Shown here: positions 8,302 to 14,573 of the stretch, piece after piece
Layout: every line of letters begins with the position of its first letter
Position numbering within the stretch: position 1 is the stretch's first letter
Origin: Archangium sp.
GTDB taxonomy: Bacteria > Myxococcota > Myxococcia > Myxococcales > Myxococcaceae
DNA: 14,573 bases
Direction: 5' to 3'
Assembly (NCBI GenBank): GCA_016793525.1
Contig: JAEUJT010000032.1
Span: 1-14,573, forward strand
Notes under the pieces: model-generated
Seen by the model: the letters and a program-made list of their open reading frames with translations, nothing else
Told to the model about the DNA's origin: nothing
The model's database searches: none
Translations under genes and position numbers: made by a program

Positions 8302-10173
8302 ATGCCAGTGCCCGCATACGAGGTCCGTCGAGACCTCGAGCTCTCTCACGCTTCGACGGGCGCGGTCCTCACGCAGCCATCGACCGGGAAGTCCTTCGCG
8401 CTGACCGCGGAGGAAGGGTGGGTGCTGCACGCGCTCGCCGAGACGCAGGGCTCCCTCGCCGCCGCCGCCACGTTGGCGAAGGTGAAGGGCCTGACCCTGA
8501 CGCTGGCCGACCTCGAGGCCATCGTGAGGCGGCTGGTGGGGCAACAGCTCGTCATCGAGCGCTCCACCGGCCCCAGCCTGGCGGCGACCGTGCCGTACGA
8601 GGCGTCTCCCCTCGCCCAGACCGCGGAGTCCCCCGCGCACCAAGGCAGCACGCTCTCGGCCCGCACCGCGGAGTTACCGCCGCACCAACAGGCGAACACG
8701 CAGGCGCCGGTCGACGCCATCACCGCCATCAACATCTCCGGCGGCCCCCTCGACGAGCGCACGGTGGTGCCGGCGTTTCGCACCGACCTGGTGGTGCGGC
8801 GCAAGAGCAAGGGCCTCTACGTCGTGAAGGACCCGCGCTCGGGCACGCAGGCCACGGTGTACGACTTCGAGGTCTCGCTCGCGCGCATGCTCGACGGGCG
8901 ACGCACCGCCGCAGAGGTGGTGGTCAACGGCGCGCGCCTCGGCCTCCCCGTTTCCCTCGAAACGCTGGGGAAATTCGTTCGCCAGCTCGAGACGTCGGGC
9001 TTTCTGCTGCCGCGCGGGCTCCTCCCTCCGGCCATCGAAGGCGCGCCGACGGGCAGCTGGGCCCCCCGCGAAGAATGGGACCCGAAGGTGCGCGAGCTGT
9101 TCCAGAGCGGAACCCGGTTGCTGAACCAAGGCCGCACCGCCGACGCGCAGCCGCTGTTCGAGTCGGTGCTCGAGATCGACTCCCAAAACGTCGAGGCCAT
9201 GGAGGTGCTCGCGCGCATCCTCGAGCCCCAACCACCCGCTCCAGCCGCTGCTCCCGTGGCCGCGCCCGCCGCTCCCCCGAAGACGCCGGCGCGCACGTCG
9301 CCGCCCGCTGCCGCTCCACCTCCCTCGACGAAGCGCGCGGTGTGGCCCCTGGTGCTCGGCGGCGTGGGGTTGATGGCGTTGGGCGCGGTGATGTCGTGGC
9401 TCATCTTGTCGCTTCAGGCCCCGGAGGGCGCGGTGCCGACGGTGGCCCCACCGGTCGTCCCTCCGCCGGCGATGCAAGCTCCGACGGCGCTGGGCGCGCT
9501 CGACGACGATGACGAGGGGCCCCCGCCACCGGCCACGCCGAAGCCCGCGACGCCCCGCGCCGCGCCGACGCGCTGGTCGAGCACCTCCGCCACCGCGAGC
9601 CAGGCCATCGCCGCGACGGTGAGCGCCGACGGAGCCGGCCGGTTCACCCTTGCCCGCCGCGACGCGCACACCGTCGCCACTGGAGACCCCCTCGGCACGC
9701 TGCAGCTCTCTCCGGCGGGCCTGAAGGCCGCGCTGGCCGAAGCGAAGCGCCTGGTGGCGGTGCTCGAGGCTGAACGCCCTCCCAAGCGCGACGCGCTGGC
9801 CAAAGCCCGCGCCACGGTGAAGCGGCTGACGAAAGACAAGGGTCGCGCAACGCCCGTCACCGCCCCCGCCGCTGGGCGCTTCGTTCCGGACAGCCGCCTG
9901 ACGCCCTCGGTCACGACGGGGCAGGTGCTGGGGCGCGTCGTCGACCCCGGCTCGTGGACCATCGATGCGCTCTTCGGCGAGCAGCAACCGGGCGATGGGG
10001 CAGCCTGCACCGTCGAGGGCGCTGAGCCGACGGCCCGCGCGCGCTGTGTGGTCATCGGAACGACGCAGCTCACCGCGGCCGTACGCGTCACTGTGCACGT
10101 GCCCGCCGCCGACGCGCCGTGGCTCGACGAACACGCGCGGGTCACCGTGGTGCTCACCACCGAGGCGCGCTGA
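8302..10173 (+). CDS. Tandem paralogue 1: double PqqD-like, TPR, TM, HlyD-like adaptor
   Basis: This 623-residue protein is read here as a single-pass membrane adaptor. Residues ~9-86 and ~159-237 are two PqqD-like winged-helix units; the second shows LVVRRKSKGLYVVKD, then FEVSLARMLDGRRTAAEVV and a closing helix ending SGFLLP. Residues ~262-306 are one TPR-like motif (LLNQGRTADAQPLFESVLEID). A Pro/Ala-rich linker leads to a membrane helix at ~348-371. After an Asp/Pro-rich stretch come two lipoyl-like halves (AGRFTLARRDAHTVATGDPLG near 446-465 and AGRFVPDSRL near 524-533) flanking a short helical hairpin (471-513), as in HlyD-type membrane-fusion proteins. Cys568 and Cys582 could form a disulfide. 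The start is ATG 8302, because the paralogue aligns from there and GTG 8287 lies in a conserved non-coding leader. Domain calls rest on pattern; the function is unknown, with peptide export or envelope signalling possible. Confidence 0.7.
   Translation: MPVPAYEVRRDLELSHASTGAVLTQPSTGKSFALTAEEGWVLHALAETQGSLAAAATLAKVKGLTLTLADLEAIVRRLVGQQLVIERSTGPSLAATVPYEASPLAQTAESPAHQGSTLSARTAELPPHQQANTQAPVDAITAINISGGPLDERTVVPAFRTDLVVRRKSKGLYVVKDPRSGTQATVYDFEVSLARMLDGRRTAAEVVVNGARLGLPVSLETLGKFVRQLETSGFLLPRGLLPPAIEGAPTGSWAPREEWDPKVRELFQSGTRLLNQGRTADAQPLFESVLEIDSQNVEAMEVLARILEPQPPAPAAAPVAAPAAPPKTPARTSPPAAAPPPSTKRAVWPLVLGGVGLMALGAVMSWLILSLQAPEGAVPTVAPPVVPPPAMQAPTALGALDDDDEGPPPPATPKPATPRAAPTRWSSTSATASQAIAATVSADGAGRFTLARRDAHTVATGDPLGTLQLSPAGLKAALAEAKRLVAVLEAERPPKRDALAKARATVKRLTKDKGRATPVTAPAAGRFVPDSRLTPSVTTGQVLGRVVDPGSWTIDALFGEQQPGDGAACTVEGAEPTARARCVVIGTTQLTAAVRVTVHVPAADAPWLDEHARVTVVLTTEAR
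8617..8706 (+). repeat. Tandem 15-codon repeat in inter-domain linker
   Basis: Two adjacent 45-nt units (8617-8661 and 8662-8706) encode QTAESPAHQGSTLSA and RTAELPPHQQANTQA in the linker between the PqqD-like domains of paralogue 1. Both keep the DNA word ACCGCGGAGT. A related single copy (SARTAESLAH) occurs in the matching linker of paralogue 2, around 10556-10585. Confidence 0.6.
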
Positions 10174-10189
10174 CCTTGCTCCCCTCGCC

Positions 10190-10205
10190 CAAACACCGTG
10201 GAATG
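10190..10205 (+). promoter_or_regulatory. Leader motif / ribosome-binding region of second paralogue
   Basis: CAAACACCGTGGAATG repeats the leader of the first paralogue with 14 of 16 identical bases. It lies wholly within the 40-bp gap between the two genes and ends 8 nt before ATG 10214. Its conservation outside coding sequence suggests a ribosome-binding or regulatory role, or recent duplication of gene plus leader. Confidence 0.5.
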
Positions 10206-10213
10206 TTCCCGCG

Positions 10214-11986
10214 ATGACGGCGGTGTACGAGGTTCGGAGCGACCTGGAGCTCGTGCGCTCACCGCAGGGCGTGATGTTGCGCGACGCGGCGAAGGGCAAG
10301 TCGTTCCCCATCTCTGAAGAAGAGGGCTGGCTGCTGCTGACCCTCGCCGAGACCAAGGGCTCGATTCCCGCGGCGTCGACGGTGGCCACCGCGAAGGGCA
10401 TCACCCTCACCAAGGCCAAGCTCGAGGCGCTGGCCAGGGCGCTCCTGTCCCGCGGGCTGCTGGTGGAGCGGGTGTCTGACGAGCCGGCCCCCACCGTCGC
10501 GTACCCCATCTCGCTCTCGGCGAAGACGAACAAGGCGCCCGTGCAGGCGCACGACTCGGCGCGCACCGCGGAGTCGCTGGCCCACGTACCCACGGGTGCC
10601 GACGCGCCGCCCGAGCCGGTGACGGTGTTGGACAGCACCGCGCGCCCGAGTGGAGGCCTGGCCCCGAGCGACCTGCTGCCCGCCTTTCGCGCCGACCTGG
10701 TGGTGCGCGCCGACAAACCGGGCCGCTTCTTGGTGGGCGATCGCGACGTCGGCACCTTCATCTCGATGCACGACTTCGAGCTGTCGCTGGCGCGGCTGCT
10801 CAACGGCAAGCGCACCGCGGCCGAAGTGGTGGGCACGGGTGAGCGCCTGGGGCTGCCGGTGACGATGGAGACGCTCAACACCTTCATTCAGCGCTTCCAG
10901 GCCAACGGGTTCCTCCTCCCAGTGGGCAAAGCGCCGACCGCGACCAAGGCCACCAGCACCTGGCGCAAGCGCCGCAAGTGGACCACCGGTGTGCGCGAGC
11001 TCTTTCGCAGCGGCATGCGGCTGTTGAACCAGGGGCGACCCGCCGACGCGAAGCCCTTCTTCAAGGCGCTGCTCGAGGCCGACCCGAAGAACACCGCGGC
11101 GAACGAGACCCTGAAGCGGCTCGGCGGCAGAACGCGCGCGCCCCTTCCCGCGCACCCGGAGCGGCCTCCGTCGAGCTCGCCGACACCCGTGCCGAGAGAT
11201 CCGTCGAGACCCCCGGTGTGGTTCATGGTGCTGGTGGTGACGGGGTTGATGGCCGCGGGCGCGACCGTGTCGTGGCTCGTGCTTTCCCTCGGTGATGACG
11301 ACCCGCCCGAGGTGCTGCCGCCGCCGCTCCCCGCCGTGCCCGTGGCGCTGCCGGAGCTCGACGCGGGCCCGCCGCAGCCGCACGTCTGGGTGAGCCACGC
11401 GGTGACGGTGCAGGCGCGCGCGCTGGCCGACGTGGTGGCTCCGGCGAGCGGCCGCTTCTGGCCCAACCCGGTCGACCGCCGCGACGTCACCGTGGGGAAG
11501 CCGGTGGGCAGCCTGCGCCGCACTGCGACCGGCCTGCGCGACGCCATCGCCGGGGCGCGCCGGGTGGTGACGGAGCTGGAGGCCGCGAACGAAGACACCG
11601 ACGTGCCCGACGAATCGCTCCAGCGCGCGAGAGACGCGTTGAACCGCTTGGTGAAGGAGAGCAACGCCAACTCGCCAGTGGTCGCGCCGGCCGATGGCCA
11701 CTTCGTGCCCGAGAGCGAAGCGCCGTCGAACGTTGTCGCGGGGCAGCGGCTGGGCATCGTCGTCGACGGCACGACGTGGGCGGTGAAGGCCTCGTTCCCC
11801 GAGCCACCGGCGCCCGACGCGGTGTGCACCGTCTCCAACGGGCTCGACGGCGGCGTGGCCTCGTGCCTGGTCATCACCACCAGCGGCGCGGGGGCGGCGA
11901 CCGACGTCAGCGCACACGTGGCGGTGTCAGACGCGCCGTGGCTCGACGCGTCGATGCCAGTGACGATGCAGCTGACCGGGCGCTGA
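10214..11986 (+). CDS. Tandem paralogue 2: double PqqD-like, TPR, TM, HlyD-like adaptor
   Basis: This 590-residue protein is collinear with the preceding gene. PqqD-like units lie at ~8-86 and ~158-236 (second unit: DLVVRADKPGRFLVGD, FELSLARLLNGKRTAAEVV, closing NGFLLPVG). A TPR-like motif is at ~259-303 (RLLNQGRPADAKPFFKALLEAD), a membrane helix at ~335-359, then lipoyl-like halves ASGRFWPNPVDRRDVTVGKP (411-430) and ADGHFVPESE (493-502) around a helical hairpin (436-483). Cys538 and Cys551 match the cysteine pair of paralogue 1, and both end with a DAPWLD motif. The charged stretch WRKRRKW (250-256) before the TPR is absent from paralogue 1. ATG 10214 is preferred: upstream in-frame starts lie inside the previous gene, and the paralogue alignment begins at YEVR. 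The 40-bp spacing implies co-transcription. The two may form a heteromeric complex. Confidence 0.7.
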   Translation: MTAVYEVRSDLELVRSPQGVMLRDAAKGKSFPISEEEGWLLLTLAETKGSIPAASTVATAKGITLTKAKLEALARALLSRGLLVERVSDEPAPTVAYPISLSAKTNKAPVQAHDSARTAESLAHVPTGADAPPEPVTVLDSTARPSGGLAPSDLLPAFRADLVVRADKPGRFLVGDRDVGTFISMHDFELSLARLLNGKRTAAEVVGTGERLGLPVTMETLNTFIQRFQANGFLLPVGKAPTATKATSTWRKRRKWTTGVRELFRSGMRLLNQGRPADAKPFFKALLEADPKNTAANETLKRLGGRTRAPLPAHPERPPSSSPTPVPRDPSRPPVWFMVLVVTGLMAAGATVSWLVLSLGDDDPPEVLPPPLPAVPVALPELDAGPPQPHVWVSHAVTVQARALADVVAPASGRFWPNPVDRRDVTVGKPVGSLRRTATGLRDAIAGARRVVTELEAANEDTDVPDESLQRARDALNRLVKESNANSPVVAPADGHFVPESEAPSNVVAGQRLGIVVDGTTWAVKASFPEPPAPDAVCTVSNGLDGGVASCLVITTSGAGAATDVSAHVAVSDAPWLDASMPVTMQLTGR

Positions 11987-12029
11987 GCGCTGTTTCAACG
12001 CGACGCGGAGTGCTACTTCACCGCCCGCA

Positions 12030-12527
12030 ATGTCGAGACCGATGGCCCTCGCGGCATGCCTCACCCTCTCCTGCGCCCGCGCGCCCGTGGTGGCGTTGGC
12101 GCCCGACGACGTGTGCACCGGCACCACGCCGCTGAAGCCCGGCGCGCCCGGCAGCCCTGACAACCTCATCCCCTCGAGCGTGAACCCCAACGGCGTCAGC
12201 GAGCTCTCGGCGCTGATGCGCGTCTTCGTCGACGACATGCGCGCGGCGCGGACGGCCGTGGAGCGCGGGGCGCCGGTGCCGCCGATGTGGGCCCGTCACC
12301 GCAAGGTGCGCTGCGCGTGGCCGAGCGAGCTGAGCGACCACACCCCCAGCTTCGACGCGAAGGCCGTGCTGTACCTCGACGAGCTGAAGAACCTCGAGTC
12401 GAACCCCGCCGACCCGCGCCAGGCCTACGAGTCGGTGCGGGTGGGCTGCGTCACGTGCCACGAAGAGACCTGCGAAGCCCAAATGGACCTCGTCGACAGC
12501 CTCAGCCTCTCCGCCTCGGCGCGGTAG
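12030..12527 (+). CDS. Small probable lipoprotein with C-terminal CXXCH, cytochrome c-like
   Basis: This 165-residue protein begins with a short hydrophobic signal containing two candidate lipid cysteines, C10 (LAAC) and C15 (LTLSC); the longer h-region favours C15. No start codon lies close upstream in frame. Near the C-terminus, C140-V-T-C143-H144 is a CXXCH motif for covalent haem c attachment. A C-terminal CXXCH in a mostly helical protein recalls class II cytochromes c (the c' group), and [12 protein letters not shown] at 60-70 could supply the first helix and a distal ligand. Cys29, Cys95 and Cys148 are extra cysteines that might form disulfides. It would be an envelope electron carrier or redox/gas sensor; the partner is unknown. 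The gene starts 43 bp after paralogue 2 on the same strand. A chance CXXCH in a Cys-rich lipoprotein is the main alternative. Confidence 0.75.
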   Translation: MSRPMALAACLTLSCARAPVVALAPDDVCTGTTPLKPGAPGSPDNLIPSSVNPNGVSELSALMRVFVDDMRAARTAVERGAPVPPMWARHRKVRCAWPSELSDHTPSFDAKAVLYLDELKNLESNPADPRQAYESVRVGCVTCHEETCEAQMDLVDSLSLSASAR

Positions 12528-12589
12528 GCTTTCTCGCGGCAGCGGCAAAATTTCTTGCACCTGGCGGCCGCCCGGAGCGTCATGCGCTC

Positions 12590-13999
12590 ATGGAGCGACG
12601 GCTCATCTTGGGTGCGGTACTGGTGCTGGCGGCGTGTCCTCCTCCGGAGACGACCGCCGGGCCGCAAGGTGACCCGGGCCCCACGGGACCGACTGGCTCC
12701 ACCGGGACTGCGGGCATGGCTGGGCCGATGGGCGCCACCGGAGCCACGGGCTCCACGGGAACCCAGGGGCTGCCGGGAGCAACAGGGCCACAGGGTGTGC
12801 AGGGGCCTCAAGGCGCGGTGCTCACCGTCGACGGCGGCGTGGTCACCGGCCCTCCAGGCGCGGCAGTGCTCGTGACGTTGGTGGGCGTGGGTACCCCTCC
12901 GTGCCTCGCGGGCGGCGTGCGCATCACCCAGCTCGTCGACGGCGGCGTCACCCACCTCTGCAACGGCGAAACAGGCGCAGCGGGAGCGACGGGCGCCATG
13001 GGACCCACGGGCGCCGTCGGAGCGACAGGCGCGATGGGCAGCACCGGCGTCATGGGTGCAACGGGTCCACAAGGCGCGACTGGCAGCATCGGCCCAACGG
13101 GGAGCATCGGCCCGACCGGTGCCATCGGTCCCACCGGCATCGGGACGACTGGAGCGACGGGCGGCAACGGACCGACGGGTCCCACCGGTCCGACCGGCAG
13201 CGGCAGCGCTGGAGCCACGGGCAGCACCGGGCCGAGCGGCGCGCAGGGTCCCGCGGGAGCGACGGGCGCGGTGCTCTACCTCGACGGCGGCGTGGTGTTC
13301 GCCAGCAGCACGCTCTCCTTCGCGGGCTTCACCGCGACCACGTACACGGGAGACCTGGGCGGCGTTGCGGGCGCCAACGCGAAGTGCGCGGCTGAATTCG
13401 CCAACTCGTATTTCTGCACCCTCGGCGACTACCACCTCACCGACACCACCGTGGCGCCCGGAGGCAACGGCGCGTGGGTCGACTTGAACCGCGGAGCCCG
13501 GGGCATGAGAGAGACCTCATCGTGCCCCTCGGCGGGCGCGTGGACGTCGAACATCTCCGGCGCCTTCGGAGGAGCCCTCACCCCCACCGGCAGCTCCGCC
13601 AGCACGAGCGGCTGTCAGAACCTGAAGCCCCTCACCTGCTGCCGACGGGTCCACCCCACCCTCTTCCGCGGGTTCACCACGGTGACGTCAGACGGCAACC
13701 TCGGGGGCGTGGCCGGCGCCAACGCCACCTGCAACGCGCAGTTCCCCGGCTCGTTTTTCTGCACCATCGGCGAGTTCCACGACTCGAACACGTCGGCCGC
13801 GCCCGGAGGCACCGGCGCGTGGGCGGACCTGGACCGCAACGCGTCAGGCCAGCGCGAGACCACCTCGTGCACCATGAACGGCACGTGGACCACCAACAAC
13901 TCCAGCACGTTCGGCGGCGCGTTGACGCCCACCGGTGGCTACTCCGGCACCAGTGGCTGCCAGAACGTCAAGCCCCTGGCCTGCTGTCAGCGGCGGTGA
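12590..13999 (+). CDS. Collagen-like lipoprotein with two C-terminal six-Cys domains
   Basis: This 469-residue surface protein starts with a signal peptide ending in lipobox LAAC (C16). Residues 24-77 are 18 uninterrupted Gly-X-Y triplets. Residues 78-125 are a non-collagen insert with a C-x-A-GGV...CNGE pattern (C105, C124) like that seen in other bacterial collagen-like proteins. Residues 126-228 are about 33 further triplets with two short interruptions (GI at 183-184, GS at 203-204). Y positions are rich in Thr (GAT, GPT), as in BclA-type exosporium collagens, where such Thr can be glycosylated. Residues 244-354 and 359-469 are two copies of a six-cysteine domain built around [10 protein letters not shown]; it resembles the lectin-like or DUF1554-type domains of secreted bacterial proteins, though I am unsure of the family. 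A trimeric stalk with adhesive tips is likely. ATG 12590 is preferred because it gives the signal peptide and follows GGAG at 12574. Confidence 0.85.
   Translation: MERRLILGAVLVLAACPPPETTAGPQGDPGPTGPTGSTGTAGMAGPMGATGATGSTGTQGLPGATGPQGVQGPQGAVLTVDGGVVTGPPGAAVLVTLVGVGTPPCLAGGVRITQLVDGGVTHLCNGETGAAGATGAMGPTGAVGATGAMGSTGVMGATGPQGATGSIGPTGSIGPTGAIGPTGIGTTGATGGNGPTGPTGPTGSGSAGATGSTGPSGAQGPAGATGAVLYLDGGVVFASSTLSFAGFTATTYTGDLGGVAGANAKCAAEFANSYFCTLGDYHLTDTTVAPGGNGAWVDLNRGARGMRETSSCPSAGAWTSNISGAFGGALTPTGSSASTSGCQNLKPLTCCRRVHPTLFRGFTTVTSDGNLGGVAGANATCNAQFPGSFFCTIGEFHDSNTSAAPGGTGAWADLDRNASGQRETTSCTMNGTWTTNNSSTFGGALTPTGGYSGTSGCQNVKPLACCQRR
12659..12820 (+). repeat. Collagen-like Gly-X-Y block 1
   Basis: Eighteen consecutive Gly-X-Y triplets (residues 24-77 of the collagen-like lipoprotein) begin eight residues after the lipid cysteine. 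The 9-nt codon pattern makes the DNA quasi-periodic and prone to slippage, so triplet number may vary between strains. Confidence 0.85.
12965..13273 (+). repeat. Collagen-like Gly-X-Y block 2 with two interruptions
   Basis: Residues 126-228 of the same protein form three runs of Gly-X-Y triplets, broken by a two-residue GI at 183-184 and GS at 203-204. Interruptions of this kind create flexible kinks in collagen helices. Thr is the most frequent Y residue, with several GPT and GAT units in a row. Confidence 0.85.
13319..13996 (+). repeat. Tandem duplication of a six-cysteine domain, 345-bp period
   Basis: Unit 1 (13319-13663) and unit 2 (13664-13996) encode the two C-terminal domains of the collagen-like lipoprotein. 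The six cysteines of unit 1 (residues 266, 276, 312, 342, 350, 351) recur exactly 115 residues later (381, 391, 427, 457, 465, 466) with no gap. By hand count about 68 of 111 aligned residues are identical. Confidence 0.9.
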
Positions 14000-14048
14000 C
14001 GCACAGAGCGCTGGAGGCCATGCGACGCGCCTTGGTACGGTCTCGCGC

Positions 14049-14573
14049 ATGAAAAAACACCCCGCCCGCAGCGCCCTGCTTGGTGAGCGTCATTCACGCG
14101 CGATGCTGCTGGTGTGCGCCACCCTCATCGGGTGTGGCGGTGGGCTCGAACCCGCGGTGGACGAGGTCTCGAGCTCGACCCAGGCGCTGTCGCCGACTCC
14201 AACGCCCGACAGCTGCCGCGCCAACGGCATTTGTCACCAAGCGTGCGCGAAGACGTTGGTCACCACCAACGACAACGCCGGGTGCCTCAACTACTGGTAC
14301 CGACTGCCGGCCACGTACAACCCGGCCAAGCCCGGCGGCTACCCGGTCATCATGTACCTCCACGGCTCCGGCCAGCGCGGAGACGGCTCGGCGCTCGACA
14401 CGAACTACACGAAAATCACCACCGACGGGCCACTGCGTGAGGTGAAAGACGGCCGGTGGCAGGTCTCTGGAGTCGATCGCCACGACGCAATTCTCATCGC
14501 CCCCCAGACGCCCACCTCGCGCTCGGGTGACAACCACCCCGCACACCCGGCCAACGGCCAGCAGAGCTTGCAC
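14049..14573 (+). CDS. Secreted alpha/beta-hydrolase (esterase-like) lipoprotein, 3' truncated
   Basis: The frame opens at ATG 14049 and runs through the right edge with 175 residues and no stop. The signal peptide has a basic start (MKKHPAR), a hydrophobic core and lipobox LIGC, with C29 lipidated; ATG 14103 would leave too short an n-region. A linker with SSSTQALS, a segment I associate with exported myxobacterial proteins, is followed by a Cys-containing stretch (C56, C62, C66, C79). Then comes the start of an alpha/beta-hydrolase fold: strand YPVIMYLHGSGQRGDG, where HGSGQRGDG at 105-113 is the oxyanion-hole loop typical of CE1/feruloyl-esterase, LpqC and PHB-depolymerase-like enzymes. The second strand is AILIAPQTP. 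The nucleophile elbow and catalytic Asp/His lie outside the window, so substrate cannot be inferred. The gene begins 49 bp after the collagen-like gene. Confidence 0.8.
   Translation, partial: MKKHPARSALLGERHSRAMLLVCATLIGCGGGLEPAVDEVSSSTQALSPTPTPDSCRANGICHQACAKTLVTTNDNAGCLNYWYRLPATYNPAKPGGYPVIMYLHGSGQRGDGSALDTNYTKITTDGPLREVKDGRWQVSGVDRHDAILIAPQTPTSRSGDNHPAHPANGQQSLH

Noticed and set aside
8085..9512. Plus-strand open frame of 475 codons in another phase
   Set aside because: It overlaps the end of the stress-protein gene and the first adaptor gene out of frame, with Arg/Ala/Pro-rich composition. The adaptor frame is supported by its paralogue.
9965..10213. Upstream extension of the second adaptor gene
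   Set aside because: It lies inside the first adaptor gene and encodes Arg/Ser-rich sequence. The paralogue alignment begins at the residues after ATG 10214.
8674..10887. Minus-strand open frame of 737 codons, and another at 10259-11917
   Set aside because: Both are antisense to the adaptor paralogues, span the gene boundary between them, and encode Arg/His/Gly-rich sequence without recognisable features. The plus-strand frames align with each other as paralogues.
12563..12572. Perfect 10-bp palindrome GGCGGCCGCC before the collagen-like gene
   Set aside because: It is composed only of G and C in a very GC-rich region, has no loop or T-run, and is expected by chance.
12287..12589. Upstream extension of the collagen-like gene
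   Set aside because: An earlier in-frame start would overlap the CXXCH lipoprotein gene and bury the clear lipoprotein signal that begins at ATG 12590.
12425..13435. Minus-strand open frame of 336 codons opposite the collagen repeats
   Set aside because: This is the reverse complement of Gly-X-Y codons, which naturally gives an open Arg/Ala/His-rich frame.

Overview
The window is very GC-rich DNA with strong third-position G/C bias, weak Shine-Dalgarno sequences and many lipoprotein signal peptides. Together with the giant TPR protein and the collagen-like and 'SSSTQALS'-type surface lipoproteins, this suggests a member of the Myxococcota (Myxococcales-like). That placement is inference from composition and gene style; no rRNA or marker gene is present.

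Layout. Positions 1-6975 on the minus strand are one uninterrupted reading frame of 2325 codons that runs off the left edge. It encodes a giant cytoplasmic-looking tetratricopeptide-repeat (TPR) protein with a ~230-residue non-TPR N-terminal domain. A 101-bp divergent intergenic region (6976-7076) with an inverted repeat separates it from seven plus-strand genes. In order these are: a Cu/Zn superoxide dismutase lipoprotein (sodC, 7077-7598); a general-stress flavin-binding protein of the PNPOx-like family (7678-8247); two tandem paralogues (8302-10173 and 10214-11986); a small probable lipoprotein with a C-terminal CXXCH haem-binding motif (12030-12527); a collagen-like lipoprotein ending in two copies of a six-cysteine domain (12590-13999); and the 5' part of a secreted alpha/beta-hydrolase lipoprotein (14049 to the right edge). 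Gaps between these genes are 40-79 bp, so several may be co-transcribed. No stretch over 300 bp lacks a gene, and I saw no RNA gene, CRISPR array or insertion sequence.

How the genes fit together. sodC and the stress protein form a plausible oxidative-stress pair. The most unusual part is the paralogue pair. Each has two PqqD-like winged-helix domains and a TPR-like motif on the cytoplasmic side, a Pro/Ala-rich linker, one membrane helix, and a periplasmic HlyD/lipoyl-like hairpin domain with a conserved cysteine pair. PqqD-like domains usually bind peptide leaders and HlyD-like domains usually couple an inner-membrane transporter to the envelope, yet no ABC transporter, radical-SAM enzyme or precursor peptide is visible here. 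The pair could therefore be an undescribed type of peptide-recognising membrane adaptor. The genes downstream all look like envelope or surface products.
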